DNA of 64,000 nucleotides, taken from the NCBI GenBank assembly GCA_017454915.1, contig JAFTCC010000018.1:33662-97661 (forward strand). The letters run 5' to 3'. The notes beneath the pieces are model-generated. The model saw nothing but the letters and a program-made list of their open reading frames with translations. It did no database searches and was not told the origin of the DNA. The translations under genes were made by a program, and so were the position numbers. The first letter of the stretch is position 1; each line of letters starts with the position of its first letter. Of this stretch, positions 24,427 through 33,719 are shown piece by piece. The DNA is from Paludibacteraceae bacterium. Its GTDB lineage: Bacteria; Bacteroidota; Bacteroidia; Bacteroidales; Paludibacteraceae.

Positions 24427-25728
24427 TTATAGATTTTCAAACTCGTATTGAGCTTTAACGAGTTCAATCTTATGCATAGTGCGTGCAGATCGAGCGTTGC
24501 TCTCGTCGCTTATTTTCTGTAATAGTTCTGAAGTTGTGATAGTTCCGTTTTCATATTTATTTTCAGCCGCGCGCCTAACGTTGCCTCTGAGCTCCACAAT
24601 TCGCTCATCGCTTGCCAATGCCTGACTTAGCCTGAGAATTTCTGCATTCTCGCGTGTCCTGTCAAGGCGTTGATTGTAGAGGAACACGTCACGCTGAACA
24701 GCAATTTGCTTTTGCGACACATCAAGTTGGTTGAGTTTGTTCCTCTGGGTGTAATACGCTCCTATGTTCCACTGCATCCTGACCCCAACTATTGCACTTA
24801 GTCCCCATGTGCCAGACTGCATGGCTTTGAACATGTTGAGTGAAGGGTAGCCGTACCATCCTTGTGCGAAAGCGCTGAATTGAGGCATTGAATATGACAT
24901 GATGGTCTTTCGCTGTGAGGCAATGTTTTCGCTTTGCGCTGTCATAAGTTTTAGTTCAGGGCGCTCTTTGTCGGCAGTGAGTCGTAACTCACGCTCTGCC
25001 GGTAAAGCAAGTTTTTCGGAACTCAAATCTTTGCCAACCATCATGCTCAACATCTCAACGTATGCGTTCCGTGAAGCGTCCAATTGCTGTCGCTTCTGTT
25101 CCAATGACAGTAATTCAACCTCGACGGCATCGACGTCGCTCGGCAATGCCATATTGTTGTCGAACATGGTCTTCACTCGCTTAAGGTTTTCATGCAAAAC
25201 GGAGTCAGTCATAATCAACAGTTCTGTTTGCTCCTCAAGCAGTAGCGAACCAAAGTAGAGCGCGAGAATGCGGTTGTCAAGTATTCTGAAGTCCACATCC
25301 GACTGTGCTTCCTGCTGGCGTTGCAGTGTGTGTGCAGACCGTTTGTCAGCCGCCGCCTTGCCTCCGTCCCAAATAGTCTGCTGAATATCAAGCTGTACCT
25401 TTCCCTGAAACTTACGCATATATAGGTCAGGAATCTCACGTCCTGCCGCAGACATAACATCACCCAGCCCCATCGAGCTCCATACCTCGCTCATGTTGGC
25501 AGCGTCGCTCTGGTATGTCGCTTGAGCCGACAGCATCACTTTGGGAATCCATGCCCTTGCGGCATTGCTGATGCTGTAATCTGCCGACTGGCGGATGAGT
25601 TCGTACTGACGAATAGCGGGATAGTTGCGTTGTGCCCATGCGCGGCAAGAGTCCAAACTGACCTGCGACATAACCTCAGGCATGCTCAATGCAATCATAA
25701 TTGTTAAGATAATTCCTAATCGCCTCAT
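24427..25728 (-). CDS. TolC-family outer-membrane efflux channel
   Basis: 433 residues with a signal peptide (about 1-21) and the long, duplicated alpha-helical architecture of outer membrane efflux proteins, including QLDIQQTIWDGGKAAADKR and the second-half GVRMQWNIGAYYTQRNKLNQ. It forms the exit duct for the ABC pump encoded downstream. It is the first gene of the operon, 56 bp ahead of the membrane fusion gene, and has a -7 box at 25832-25840. Confidence 0.9.
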   Translation of the reverse strand: MRRLGIILTIMIALSMPEVMSQVSLDSCRAWAQRNYPAIRQYELIRQSADYSISNAARAWIPKVMLSAQATYQSDAANMSEVWSSMGLGDVMSAAGREIPDLYMRKFQGKVQLDIQQTIWDGGKAAADKRSAHTLQRQQEAQSDVDFRILDNRILALYFGSLLLEEQTELLIMTDSVLHENLKRVKTMFDNNMALPSDVDAVEVELLSLEQKRQQLDASRNAYVEMLSMMVGKDLSSEKLALPAERELRLTADKERPELKLMTAQSENIASQRKTIMSYSMPQFSAFAQGWYGYPSLNMFKAMQSGTWGLSAIVGVRMQWNIGAYYTQRNKLNQLDVSQKQIAVQRDVFLYNQRLDRTRENAEILRLSQALASDERIVELRGNVRRAAENKYENGTITTSELLQKISDESNARSARTMHKIELVKAQYEFENL

Positions 25729-25789
25729 AATATTAGTTTTTAATGTTAACTTATGCTTGTTTTTTTTAGTAATTTATCACCTTGTTTTG

Positions 25790-25809
25790 TCTAATGACCG
25801 GTTTTGTCT
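25790..25809 (+). repeat. Diverged lone end of the repeat family, inside the efflux operon leader
   Basis: 16 of 20 bases match TCTAATGACCGATTTGGGTT. It lies between the TolC promoter box (25832-25840) and the TolC start (25728), so it would be transcribed in the leader. Confidence 0.45.
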
Positions 25810-25831
25810 TAACGTGATTGAAATTCACATT

Positions 25832-25840
25832 GCAAAATTA
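25832..25840 (-). promoter_or_regulatory. -7 box of the efflux operon
   Basis: Minus-strand TAATTTTGC. It leaves a leader of about 100 bases. No good -33 TTTG is found at the right distance, which would suit a promoter that needs an activator such as the divergent AraC protein. Confidence 0.55.
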
Positions 25841-25948
25841 CGTTATTGTAATCATTCGTAAAAGAGTAATAATAGTGAAAAATTGAGCAATATATGCTAA
25901 AATATCATTTTTTTAGGCTTTTTTGGGGCATTTTATTGATAAAATTTG

Positions 25949-25956
25949 TAAATTTG
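25949..25956 (+). promoter_or_regulatory. -7 box of the AraC regulator, leaderless
   Basis: TAAATTTG followed by four bases and the ATG at 25961. Confidence 0.6.
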
Positions 25957-25960
25957 TAAT

Positions 25961-26731
25961 ATGAAAATTAAGATAGGATTAGAATTGTGCATATCAGGCA
26001 TGGCCGAGGTGTTGACAGTGAATGGCAAGCAGACTCTCACCACAGGCACGCTGATGATACATTCTCCGGTGTTCCCAATGCTTGAAGTCTTTCAGAGCGA
26101 GGATTATGCCTCTGTAAGCATCAAAGACAATATAGACCAGATACTGCCTTTCATGTCCACCAATCCGCTTGATGTAAAAAACTTGTCGGCTCTTAAACCT
26201 TTTTTGCAGTTAGACCCTGTGCAGCAAGAGGCTTTCATTAGGAGCGTTGAAGCAATTAGAGCTTCGGAAGCTCGGCTCAAGGACCTGACAGTGCCCTTTC
26301 AGCACAATTTGATGGAGAATATCATTTCGCTTTCGCGCAAGAAGCTGCTTCTTGAGCATGCCTTTCTGTTCACGGGTCAACTGCTTGGCAGCAGCGTCTA
26401 TGTCTCGCGCCACCGTGTGGTGTTCATCAATTTTCTTCTAACTCTCAACCGTGAGTTTACAGCTCATAGGTCTGTTGCTTATTATTCAGACAAACAATGT
26501 GTTTCGCAGCGCTATTTTTCTGCCATAATAAAGCGAGAGTCAGGGTACACCCCCATGGAATGGATCAACATGATTACAATCAATCAGGCCAAGGCATTGC
26601 TTCGCAAGCCCAACATGCTCGTCAAGCAGGTAGCCTCTGAATTAGGGTTTCCGGAACAGTTCACGTTTCGCAAGTACTTTCATGCTCACGCAGGAATGTC
26701 GCCCAAACAATATCAGCACAGCCTTAAATAA
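25961..26731 (+). CDS. AraC-family transcriptional regulator
   Basis: 256 residues. The first 160 or so are a cupin-like sensor domain of no specific family; the C-terminal region from about 165 has two helix-turn-helix units, with QRYFSAIIKRESGYTPMEWIN and VKQVASELGFPEQFTFRKYFHAHAGMSPKQYQ. It is divergent from the TolC/ABC efflux operon with a 232-bp shared gap, so control of that operon is the best inference. The promoter box lies only four bases before the ATG. Confidence 0.9.
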   Translation: MKIKIGLELCISGMAEVLTVNGKQTLTTGTLMIHSPVFPMLEVFQSEDYASVSIKDNIDQILPFMSTNPLDVKNLSALKPFLQLDPVQQEAFIRSVEAIRASEARLKDLTVPFQHNLMENIISLSRKKLLLEHAFLFTGQLLGSSVYVSRHRVVFINFLLTLNREFTAHRSVAYYSDKQCVSQRYFSAIIKRESGYTPMEWINMITINQAKALLRKPNMLVKQVASELGFPEQFTFRKYFHAHAGMSPKQYQHSLK

Positions 26732-26843
26732 GTAATTCGCCAAGTGCTGATATGCCTTTGACCATCAGATTGATGCCAGATAATTGTAGCCGGCTTTTCA
26801 ATTCAAAATTTGGCGTTAACTTTTTTATTTTGGTAAAAAATCG

Positions 26844-26852
26844 TAAATTTGC
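26844..26852 (+). promoter_or_regulatory. -7 box of the hemerythrin-LuxR-LysM-SGNH unit
   Basis: TAAATTTGC, 20 bases before the ATG at 26873. A -33 element at the normal spacing is not clear. Confidence 0.6.
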
Positions 26853-26872
26853 AAAAATAAATCTCCACCATT

Positions 26873-27538
26873 ATGTACACCCTTGACAGCCGAATGATAG
26901 ACATGATAACTGCCGACCCCAATGTGGTGCTCCTTTTGCCTCGCTTTGGAATAGGTTTGGGTTTTGGAAACGACACAGTGGCGAAGGTTTGTTCGCGCGC
27001 CCAAGTTCCCGAACAGCTGTTTCTTATGGTATGTAATGTCTATTCGTTTGACAATTATAGCGTTACTCGTGATGAACTTCGTTCTTTGCGCATAGACTCT
27101 CTTTTTGGTTACCTCAAAGCTTCGCACCAGTACTATTTAAACGATAGGCTTAAGCATATTTGCGGTCATTTGAACAGTGTGGCCGAAAGTGCGGGTAAGC
27201 AAGGTCAGTACCTCACAAAATTTTACAGCGAATATGTTGAGCAAGTGGAACGCCATTTTCAGAACGAGGAGAAGCGGCTTTTTCCTGCAATAGCGGGACT
27301 TGTGCGTGGTGAGCAGGTTGAAATCACCGTTATTGACGAGTTCATAAAACACCATGATAGGCTCGATGAGCAACTGTCAGACCTTATTCAGCTGGTGCTG
27401 AAGTACATCCCCGGGGTAAATACGGAGGACAGCACCGAAATGCTTTTTGACATAATAACTCTGGTGCGCGACCTTCAGAAACATGCGCAGATAGAGGAAC
27501 AAGTTTTGATGCCCTATATAAAGCAAAAGTTGGTATAG
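26873..27538 (+). CDS. Hemerythrin-domain protein with degenerate RIC/ScdA-like N-terminus
   Basis: 221 residues. The first 60 or so follow the DUF542 pattern of iron-sulfur repair proteins (ScdA/YtfE), but the GIDxCCxGG motif reads GIGLGFGN, so the cysteines are missing. The C-terminal hemerythrin domain keeps likely di-iron ligands: SHQYYLND, ERHFQNEEKRLFP, KHHDRLDEQL and KHAQIEEQVLMP. It probably binds two irons and senses oxygen, NO or iron, or repairs Fe-S centres. A LuxR-type regulator gene follows 19 bp later, suggesting sensing. Its start follows a promoter by 20 bases. Confidence 0.82.
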   Translation: MYTLDSRMIDMITADPNVVLLLPRFGIGLGFGNDTVAKVCSRAQVPEQLFLMVCNVYSFDNYSVTRDELRSLRIDSLFGYLKASHQYYLNDRLKHICGHLNSVAESAGKQGQYLTKFYSEYVEQVERHFQNEEKRLFPAIAGLVRGEQVEITVIDEFIKHHDRLDEQLSDLIQLVLKYIPGVNTEDSTEMLFDIITLVRDLQKHAQIEEQVLMPYIKQKLV

Positions 27539-27557
27539 AACCAAAACGACCACTTTA

Positions 27558-28142
27558 GTGCGTAGCGAAAACAAAAATATTATAATAGTAGAGCCTTCTG
27601 ACATTATCAGGTTAGGAGTTCGCTCTATGTTGCAACGGATTGGCTACACTATTATTGCGGAAGCAGATTCGGCAGCGCAATTTGCAAAAGCAATACAAAA
27701 CATTGACGCAGATGTCCTGATTGTTAACCCTGAGTTGGTTGACGAGCCGAGAAGCTTTTTAAGACAGATGCCTGTGGGTGAGAACATGCCAATTGTGGCG
27801 CTGGTATATCAGTATTTTGCCCCTAACAAACTTGAGGGCTACAATGCGGTGATAGACATCAGGGCTAATGAGGAAAGCGTGTCGAATGTGTTGACCCAAC
27901 TTCAAAGCCATAGGCAAACGGTAGAGCAAAGCGATTATGAACTCACTGAACGCGAGAAAGAAGTGCTTGTGCTTGTGGCAAAGGGTTTGATGAGCAAAGA
28001 AATAGCAGACAAACTAAATATCTCCATACATACCGTAATCACGCACCGCAAAAACATCACCCGTAAAACAGGTATCAAATCTGTGGCGGGCTTGGCAGTT
28101 TATGCGATGCTTAATAACATGATAGACAATAATGAACGTTAA
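27558..28142 (+). CDS. LuxR-type response regulator with degenerate receiver
   Basis: 194 residues from a GTG start. An N-terminal receiver-like domain (to about 125) keeps acidic residues Glu12 and Asp15 but has Asn57 where the phosphoacceptor Asp should be, and lacks the conserved switch Lys near 105. The C-terminal LuxR helix-turn-helix (LTEREKEVLVLVAKGL, HTVITHRKNITRKTG) is intact. It is therefore probably phosphorylation-independent. It sits between the hemerythrin protein and a LysM gene that it overlaps by 11 bases. Confidence 0.9.
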   Translation: MRSENKNIIIVEPSDIIRLGVRSMLQRIGYTIIAEADSAAQFAKAIQNIDADVLIVNPELVDEPRSFLRQMPVGENMPIVALVYQYFAPNKLEGYNAVIDIRANEESVSNVLTQLQSHRQTVEQSDYELTEREKEVLVLVAKGLMSKEIADKLNISIHTVITHRKNITRKTGIKSVAGLAVYAMLNNMIDNNER

Positions 28143-28575
28143 AGTCATATTCACCGCCGCATTTTTAGGTGCCTCTATTGTCGTGGTTCATGCGCAAGCT
28201 CCTGAACACTATGAGGTTGTTAGGGACACTATCACGTATTCAACTCATGTGCAACTTGACACGAGCGACCCGATGCGCTATGTGGTCAACAACCCGGCAA
28301 CTCCCCCAAAAGGCTCTGGAGGTTTAAGCCACATCAAGACAACGACAGCAACGGTGAACTCAAGTGCGACGGAAGAGAAGGACTCAGTTAAGCAGCAACC
28401 TCTTCAGACCACAGCTCCGAAGTTTATCACTCACACTGTAAAAAGTGGTGAAACATTGGGTAAAATAGCGGCTAAATACCATGTGTCAGTCAAGCACCTC
28501 GTCAAAATCAACGGCTTGCGTTCGGCTGACAGAATTAGCATTGGACAAAAGTTGAAAATTAGCAAACAGTCGTAA
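28132..28575 (+). CDS. Exported LysM-domain protein
   Basis: 147 residues with an N-terminal signal peptide (about 1-22), a Ser/Thr/Lys-rich linker, and one C-terminal LysM domain (HTVKSGETLGKIAAKYHVSV, GQKLKISKQS). LysM domains bind peptidoglycan, so this is a periplasmic wall-associated protein. It overlaps the regulator gene and lies 16 bp before the SGNH gene, which suggests a shared envelope role. Confidence 0.85.
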   Translation: MNVKVIFTAAFLGASIVVVHAQAPEHYEVVRDTITYSTHVQLDTSDPMRYVVNNPATPPKGSGGLSHIKTTTATVNSSATEEKDSVKQQPLQTTAPKFITHTVKSGETLGKIAAKYHVSVKHLVKINGLRSADRISIGQKLKISKQS

Positions 28576-28591
28576 ATCCAAGTCCAACCTG

Positions 28592-30052
28592 ATGAAGCCA
28601 TATAGCATCACCCTATATTTATTTGCAGTAATATCCCTGTTGGCGCTCACCAGCGTGATAATGCCAGACGATGGCATTACTATTGGCGGGCTTACGCTTA
28701 AGTTCCCGTCGCTCGAGAATGTGCTCATGGGTGACAGCGTACAAAATCACGAGGACGAGCTGGTTACGATAGAAGAAAATGAGACGCCAGAACAACTTGT
28801 TGAGCGGCGTTTGCAAGAAATTAAACAGGCAAAGCACGATGAGTTTATTGATTTCTTTAGGAATAATCCGGCGCGAATAGATTTCCCCAATGACGATGTT
28901 ACGCTTTTTGACCCTTTGTTTGAGGCTCTTGAGAAAGCTTCGGAGCGCTCGGTGAGGATTGTGCATTATGGAGATTCGCAAATAGAGGAAGACCGCATAA
29001 CCAACATATTACGCCAAGGACTGCAAGACCGCTTTTCGGGATATGGCGTTGGTCTTTTGCCGGTGATTCAGACAGTGCAGACTTCTACGATGAAACAGTC
29101 CTGCTCGGCAGACCTGACACGCTATTTGGTATATGGCGCAGGCAACAAAAATAACACATGTGGCTATGGCCCTATGGGCATGCAGACTATAGTTAATTGT
29201 CCGGTAACATGCACATTTACCTCGCGGCAAAATTCTAAGACGCCATTGGCGCGTCATTTTTCAGAGGTGAAAGTGTTGGTAACAGATGTCAAAGGTTCGT
29301 TTACCGCCAAGGTGGGAGATGAGACGCAGACGGTGGAGGACACTGCTTCGGTGCAAAAGATGAGAACTCTGACGTTTAAGCTGCCCGCCAAGCAATCGTC
29401 GGTAACATTACAAATGAATGGTAGAGCCGCAGTGTTGGGCATCATGCTTGACGGGAAAAAAGGTGTTAAAGTAGATAATGTTCCTATGAGGGGATGCGCA
29501 GGCACGGTATTTACTTCAATCCGCAAGGACTATTTGGCAGACTATTACGATGATAATAATGTGAGTCTCATTATATTGCAGTATGGCGGCAATGCTATGC
29601 CATACCTCAAAGGCGATAAGAATATAGAAAACTTTGGCAAACGCACTGAGGCGCAAATACGTTATTTGAAACGCATGGCGCCGCATGCGCAGATATTGTT
29701 CATAGGTCCGTCGGACATGACCACCAAAGTGGATGGCGTGATGCGTACTTATCCTCAGTTACCGGCCGTGGTCGATGCTTTGTGCAATGCAGCTCACAAC
29801 AGTGGGGCGGCATATTGGGACTTGTATGGTGTGATGGGCGGATTTAATTCAATGCAAGCTTGGGCCAAGACAGGTCTTGCAGGGACTGATTATGTGCATT
29901 TTACGCACAAAGGAGCAGACAAAGTGGGTGACATGCTTTTCACGGCCATTACTCTGTATTACGATTATTACCGATTCCGCAAATATCCCGAACAATTTGT
30001 GCCTGACACCATTGATATAGCGGGTGTGGATTCTGCGCAAATAGGTGATTAG
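28592..30052 (+). CDS. SGNH/GDSL-type hydrolase, membrane-anchored
   Basis: 486 residues with one N-terminal hydrophobic anchor (about 8-23), a Glu-rich linker and an SGNH domain. Block I is IVHYGDSQIEEDRI near residue 127 (catalytic Ser about 129), and the Asp-x-x-His of block V is in DYVHFTHKGADKVG near 433-436. Such proteins often deacetylate or acetylate peptidoglycan or exported glycans. The preceding LysM gene fits a wall substrate, but the substrate is not established. Confidence 0.85.
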   Translation: MKPYSITLYLFAVISLLALTSVIMPDDGITIGGLTLKFPSLENVLMGDSVQNHEDELVTIEENETPEQLVERRLQEIKQAKHDEFIDFFRNNPARIDFPNDDVTLFDPLFEALEKASERSVRIVHYGDSQIEEDRITNILRQGLQDRFSGYGVGLLPVIQTVQTSTMKQSCSADLTRYLVYGAGNKNNTCGYGPMGMQTIVNCPVTCTFTSRQNSKTPLARHFSEVKVLVTDVKGSFTAKVGDETQTVEDTASVQKMRTLTFKLPAKQSSVTLQMNGRAAVLGIMLDGKKGVKVDNVPMRGCAGTVFTSIRKDYLADYYDDNNVSLIILQYGGNAMPYLKGDKNIENFGKRTEAQIRYLKRMAPHAQILFIGPSDMTTKVDGVMRTYPQLPAVVDALCNAAHNSGAAYWDLYGVMGGFNSMQAWAKTGLAGTDYVHFTHKGADKVGDMLFTAITLYYDYYRFRKYPEQFVPDTIDIAGVDSAQIGD

Positions 30053-30129
30053 TAAGGACAATGGTAAAGTAAGAACATAGTTTAGAACCAAATTCTAATT
30101 CCCGATAGGGGTTAACCGCATTCAGGACA

Positions 30130-30447
30130 ATGGGAAAAATAAAAGATATATCGTTGAAGGTATGGAGTTGGCTCACCACGAATCATCACTTGCTTTGGAT
30201 AATAGTGGGTGTGTTTTTCATTTATGTAATGTTTTTTGACCGCAACAGTATGCTGATGCAAATCAAATATCAACGTCAGATAAACCAGGCAGACCGTGAA
30301 ATACAACACTATAAGCAGACGTTGGATGAGTATAATGCGCAGATGGAAAACATTAATGTTTCGGACCATGCGCTTGAGGAGTTTGCCCGCGAACGCTATT
30401 ATATGAGAGCCACAAACGAGGATATATTTATCGTAGAAGAAGACTGA
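30130..30447 (+). CDS. FtsB/DivIC-family septum formation protein
   Basis: 105 residues: a short cytoplasmic start, one transmembrane helix (about 22-38) and a periplasmic coiled coil (about 45-80, rich in Gln/Glu/Asn heptads) ending ARERYYMRATNEDIFIVEE, the DivIC/FtsB pattern. It is part of the FtsQLB-type divisome bridge. It follows the SGNH gene by 77 bp and ends convergently toward hemW. Confidence 0.88.
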   Translation: MGKIKDISLKVWSWLTTNHHLLWIIVGVFFIYVMFFDRNSMLMQIKYQRQINQADREIQHYKQTLDEYNAQMENINVSDHALEEFARERYYMRATNEDIFIVEED

Positions 30448-30497
30448 ATGGCGCCGCACATTACGGTCTTTTGTCAGCTTGGACATTATTAACCGCT

Positions 30498-31619
30498 TTA
30501 TGAGAGGAGATGCGCTGTGATAAAATCAAGGCGCTTCATGCCCTCGTGCGTAACGTGTATAAAGTGTCCCTCTTGTTTCAGCCAATCGTTTGCACTAAAT
30601 TTTTCAGCCTCTTTGAGGCATTCGGCAGTTTTAGAAGCACCGAATTTTTCTGACATTTTATTGAGGTCAATGCCTTGCGTCTGTCTAAGTCCAAGCATGA
30701 CAAATTCGTCAAAGAGCTCATCATCGTTTAGTGTTTCGAGCTCATACTCATTGCCTTCATTAGCAATGTATTGCATAAGGTTAGACACGTTCCAGCGTCG
30801 TGTTCTCTTGCCGTCATAGCTGTGTGCCGAAGCCCCGATGCCGATATAAGGTGTTCCGTCCCAGTATCCGCTGTTGTGTCGTGAGCGGAACGTGCTTCTG
30901 GCAAAGTTTGACGTTTCATATTGCTTGAAGCCGGTCTTGTCACATTGTTCGCAAATGATGTCATAATAGCGGTTGAGAGTGTCTTCGTCTGTTTCTTGTA
31001 TTTTGCCGTTCTGCAGCATGGCGTGCATAGACGTTCCTTTTTCGTATGACAGGCAGTATGACGACAGGTGTGTGGCGGGTAAACTTGTGGCAACTTCGAG
31101 GTCCTGCTTCAAGATGGTTTCAGTTTGTCCCGGAATGCCGAACATCAGGTCAATGCTTATGTTATCAAAACCAATGGCGCGTGCGGTGTTGACGGCCTCA
31201 ATTGCGCGGCGTGCATCATGACGGCGATTCAGGAATCGCAAGATGTTGTCGTCGAAACTTTGAATACCAATACTCAATCGGTTAAAACCCATAGCGTGCA
31301 ATGCGCCGATAAATTCTGGCGTCATGTCTTCAGGATTGCACTCTAATGTGATTTCGGCATTTCTGCTTACGTGGTAGTTTGAGCGGATAGTGTCAATCAG
31401 CAGTTGGATGCACTGTAGGGGCATCTGGCTCGGTGTGCCTCCTCCAAAATATATTGTTTCGACCGTGCCGTTCGCCTCGCTTCGGCGGTTGCATAGCTCT
31501 TTTGCCGCCGTCTTTGCGTAGTCGGTGCGTATCTCTGAAGCTTGTGGCGTGACGGTGGAGTAAAACGAGCAGTAGCAGCAGCGTGAGCCGCAAAATGGTA
31601 TGTGAATGTAAATCTCCAA
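30498..31619 (-). CDS. hemW: Radical SAM protein HemW-like (anaerobic coproporphyrinogen oxidase family)
   Basis: 373 residues with the radical SAM cluster Cys-x3-Cys-x2-Cys at the N-terminus (IPFCGSRCCYCSFYS), ETIYFGGGTPSQM, LECNPEDMT, GIQSFDDNILRFLNRRHD and ISIDLMFGIPGQT, followed by the HemN C-terminal domain. HemW proteins bind heme and are heme chaperones rather than true HemN oxidases; the lack of the HemN-type N-terminal extension supports HemW. It is the last gene after glyA and ruvC on the minus strand, 15 bp beyond ruvC. Confidence 0.9.
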   Translation of the reverse strand: MEIYIHIPFCGSRCCYCSFYSTVTPQASEIRTDYAKTAAKELCNRRSEANGTVETIYFGGGTPSQMPLQCIQLLIDTIRSNYHVSRNAEITLECNPEDMTPEFIGALHAMGFNRLSIGIQSFDDNILRFLNRRHDARRAIEAVNTARAIGFDNISIDLMFGIPGQTETILKQDLEVATSLPATHLSSYCLSYEKGTSMHAMLQNGKIQETDEDTLNRYYDIICEQCDKTGFKQYETSNFARSTFRSRHNSGYWDGTPYIGIGASAHSYDGKRTRRWNVSNLMQYIANEGNEYELETLNDDELFDEFVMLGLRQTQGIDLNKMSEKFGASKTAECLKEAEKFSANDWLKQEGHFIHVTHEGMKRLDFITAHLLS

Positions 31620-31634
31620 ACGCGTGTTGCTGAG

Positions 31635-32213
31635 TTAGTGTATTTTCTCTTTGTTTTTTTGTGCGAAGTCTTTCCAGCTTGAGTATTGCTTTTCGCTTTT
31701 TGGTCTTCCCATCTGCAGGAAATGGCAATATGCGGCTGCGAGGGCGTCGGTGGCGTCCAGTTTCGGGTTCACTTGTTCTGGAATAAGGCGCAGCAGTTTC
31801 TGCAGCATTCCTGACACCTGCTCTTTTGATGCGTCGCCATTGCCTGTCAGGGCCATTTTGATTTTCATGGGCGCATACTCTGTTATGCTTATTCCGTGCA
31901 GCCGTGCGGCGGCAATGGCAACCCCTTGAGCGCGTCCCAATTTTAGCATACTTTGCACGTTTTTGCCAAAAAACGGTGCTTCAATCGCCATTTCGTCTGG
32001 TGTATATATGCGACACAAGTGGTCAACTCGTTCCCATATTTTTTCCAACTTTGTGTATGGATCGGTGTATTTGTTCAGCATCAGCACGCCCATCTCCATC
32101 ATTTCGGCCTTGTTGCCTGTCACACGCAATAATCCATAGCCCATGACAGTAGTGCCGGGGTCTATGCCGAGGATTATTTTCCCGTTGCCGCTGTCTTTTT
32201 CTTGCGTTACCAT
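31635..32213 (-). CDS. ruvC: Crossover junction endodeoxyribonuclease RuvC
   Basis: 192 residues with the four acidic catalytic residues of RuvC: Asp in [12 protein letters not shown], Glu in [19 protein letters not shown], and the Asp pair in [13 protein letters not shown]. It resolves Holliday junctions with RuvAB, which are not in this window. The start overlaps the glyA stop by 7 bases, so the genes are translationally coupled. Confidence 0.95.
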   Translation of the reverse strand: MVTQEKDSGNGKIILGIDPGTTVMGYGLLRVTGNKAEMMEMGVLMLNKYTDPYTKLEKIWERVDHLCRIYTPDEMAIEAPFFGKNVQSMLKLGRAQGVAIAAARLHGISITEYAPMKIKMALTGNGDASKEQVSGMLQKLLRLIPEQVNPKLDATDALAAAYCHFLQMGRPKSEKQYSSWKDFAQKNKEKIH

Positions 32214-33487
32214 GCGAATAATGGATATTGGCTCATCATCTGGCGGACTTGGTCATGCACTTTGCTTATCAGCGATTGGTCGGTGGAGTGGGTGAGCACG
32301 TTGTCGATTAGTTCTACGATGGTTGCCATCATGTCGGTTTTCACTCCTCGTGTTGTTATGGCCGGTGTTCCAAATCTCAAACCGCTGGTCTGAAATGGGC
32401 TGCGGCTGTCGAACGGCACCATGTTTTTGTTGGTAGTGATTCCTGCCGCCACAAGTGCTTGCTCAGCCTGCTTACCTGTCAGCTCGGGCAATTTTCCGCG
32501 CAGGTCAAGTAGCATGCTGTGATTGTCTGTACCGCCAGAAATGATGTGGTATCCCCTCTCAATAAAGCATCGTGCCATTTCTTGTGCATTAGCGCGCACA
32601 AGTGTTTGATATTCCTTAAATTCAGGTAGCAGTGCTTCTCCGAACGCTACGGCTTTTGCCGCAATGACATGCTCTAACGGTCCGCCTTGAACTCCAGGGA
32701 ATACGGCACTGTCGAGCAACTGCGACATCATCTTTATTTCGCCCTTTGGCGTGCGTTTGCCCCATGGATTTTCAAAGTCTTTGCCCATAAGTATCACACC
32801 GCCGCGCGGTCCGCGCATGGTCTTGTGTGTGGTTGTAGTTACAATATGAGCGTGTTTCAGAGGATTTTCCAATAGTCCAGCGGCAATCAAGCCTGCAGGG
32901 TGCGCCATGTCAACCATGAACATTGCACCAATCTCGTCCGCAACTTTGCGAATGCGTGCGTAGTCCCATTCTCGGCTGTATGCAGAAGCGCCTGCTATTA
33001 TCAGTTTCGGGCGCTCAGCGCGGGCAATTCGTTCCAATTCGTCATAGTCAACGCGCCCGTCTTCTTCTCTTACGCTATATGACAAGGCATGAAACATCAA
33101 CCCTGAAAAATTGACAGGGCTGCCGTGGCTCAAATGTCCGCCGTGGCTCAGGTTAAGCCCTAAAAACTTGTCTCCAGCGTTGAGGCAAGCCATGAAAACA
33201 GCCATGTTAGCCTGAGCGCCGCTATGTGGCTGGACATTTGCGTACTCTGCTCCAAACAGTTGCTTGAGGCGGCTTATTGCCAGCCGTTCAGCCTCATCAA
33301 CCACCTCGCAGCCTCCGTAGTAGCGCTTGCCGGGATAACCTTCGGCATATTTGTTGGTCAACACTGACCCCATAGCCTCTAAAACCTCGTCGCTCACAAA
33401 ATTCTCAGAGGCTATCAACTCAATACCGTTTAACTGACGTTCGCGTTCACGGCGGATAATGTCAAATAGTTCGTTGTCACGTTTCAT
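32207..33487 (-). CDS. glyA: Serine hydroxymethyltransferase
   Basis: 426 residues from ATG 33487, the normal SHMT N-terminus ([18 protein letters not shown], then [12 protein letters not shown]). The PLP-binding Lys is in [13 protein letters not shown] near residue 225, and [11 protein letters not shown] and SHGGHLSHG are present. It interconverts serine and glycine with tetrahydrofolate. A frame to 33535 adds 16 residues and passes toward the promoter, so the shorter start is used. A consensus promoter lies at 33543-33574. Confidence 0.96.
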   Translation of the reverse strand: MKRDNELFDIIRRERERQLNGIELIASENFVSDEVLEAMGSVLTNKYAEGYPGKRYYGGCEVVDEAERLAISRLKQLFGAEYANVQPHSGAQANMAVFMACLNAGDKFLGLNLSHGGHLSHGSPVNFSGLMFHALSYSVREEDGRVDYDELERIARAERPKLIIAGASAYSREWDYARIRKVADEIGAMFMVDMAHPAGLIAAGLLENPLKHAHIVTTTTHKTMRGPRGGVILMGKDFENPWGKRTPKGEIKMMSQLLDSAVFPGVQGGPLEHVIAAKAVAFGEALLPEFKEYQTLVRANAQEMARCFIERGYHIISGGTDNHSMLLDLRGKLPELTGKQAEQALVAAGITTNKNMVPFDSRSPFQTSGLRFGTPAITTRGVKTDMMATIVELIDNVLTHSTDQSLISKVHDQVRQMMSQYPLFAW

Positions 33488-33542
33488 AATATGCTTGTTT
33501 CTATTTTTTGTGGTTTTCAAGGTGACTGATGCCACTTGTTTC

Positions 33543-33574
33543 GCAAAGTTACAAAAAAACAGCTGAAATGCAAA
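33543..33574 (-). promoter_or_regulatory. glyA-ruvC-hemW promoter
   Basis: Minus strand: TTTG (33571-33574), 19-base spacer, TAACTTTGC (33543-33551). Confidence 0.75.
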
Positions 33575-33719
33575 ATTATATGGGTATTTCAGAGTGACAG
33601 CAACTTAGGCGAAGCCAATGTTACGAAAAAAACTCGTAGCAAACGAGCAAATCTCGACGATTAACACAAAATGCTTACAAATAAAAGGCAAAATAAGGAA
33701 AAAGAAATATTAATGTGTA

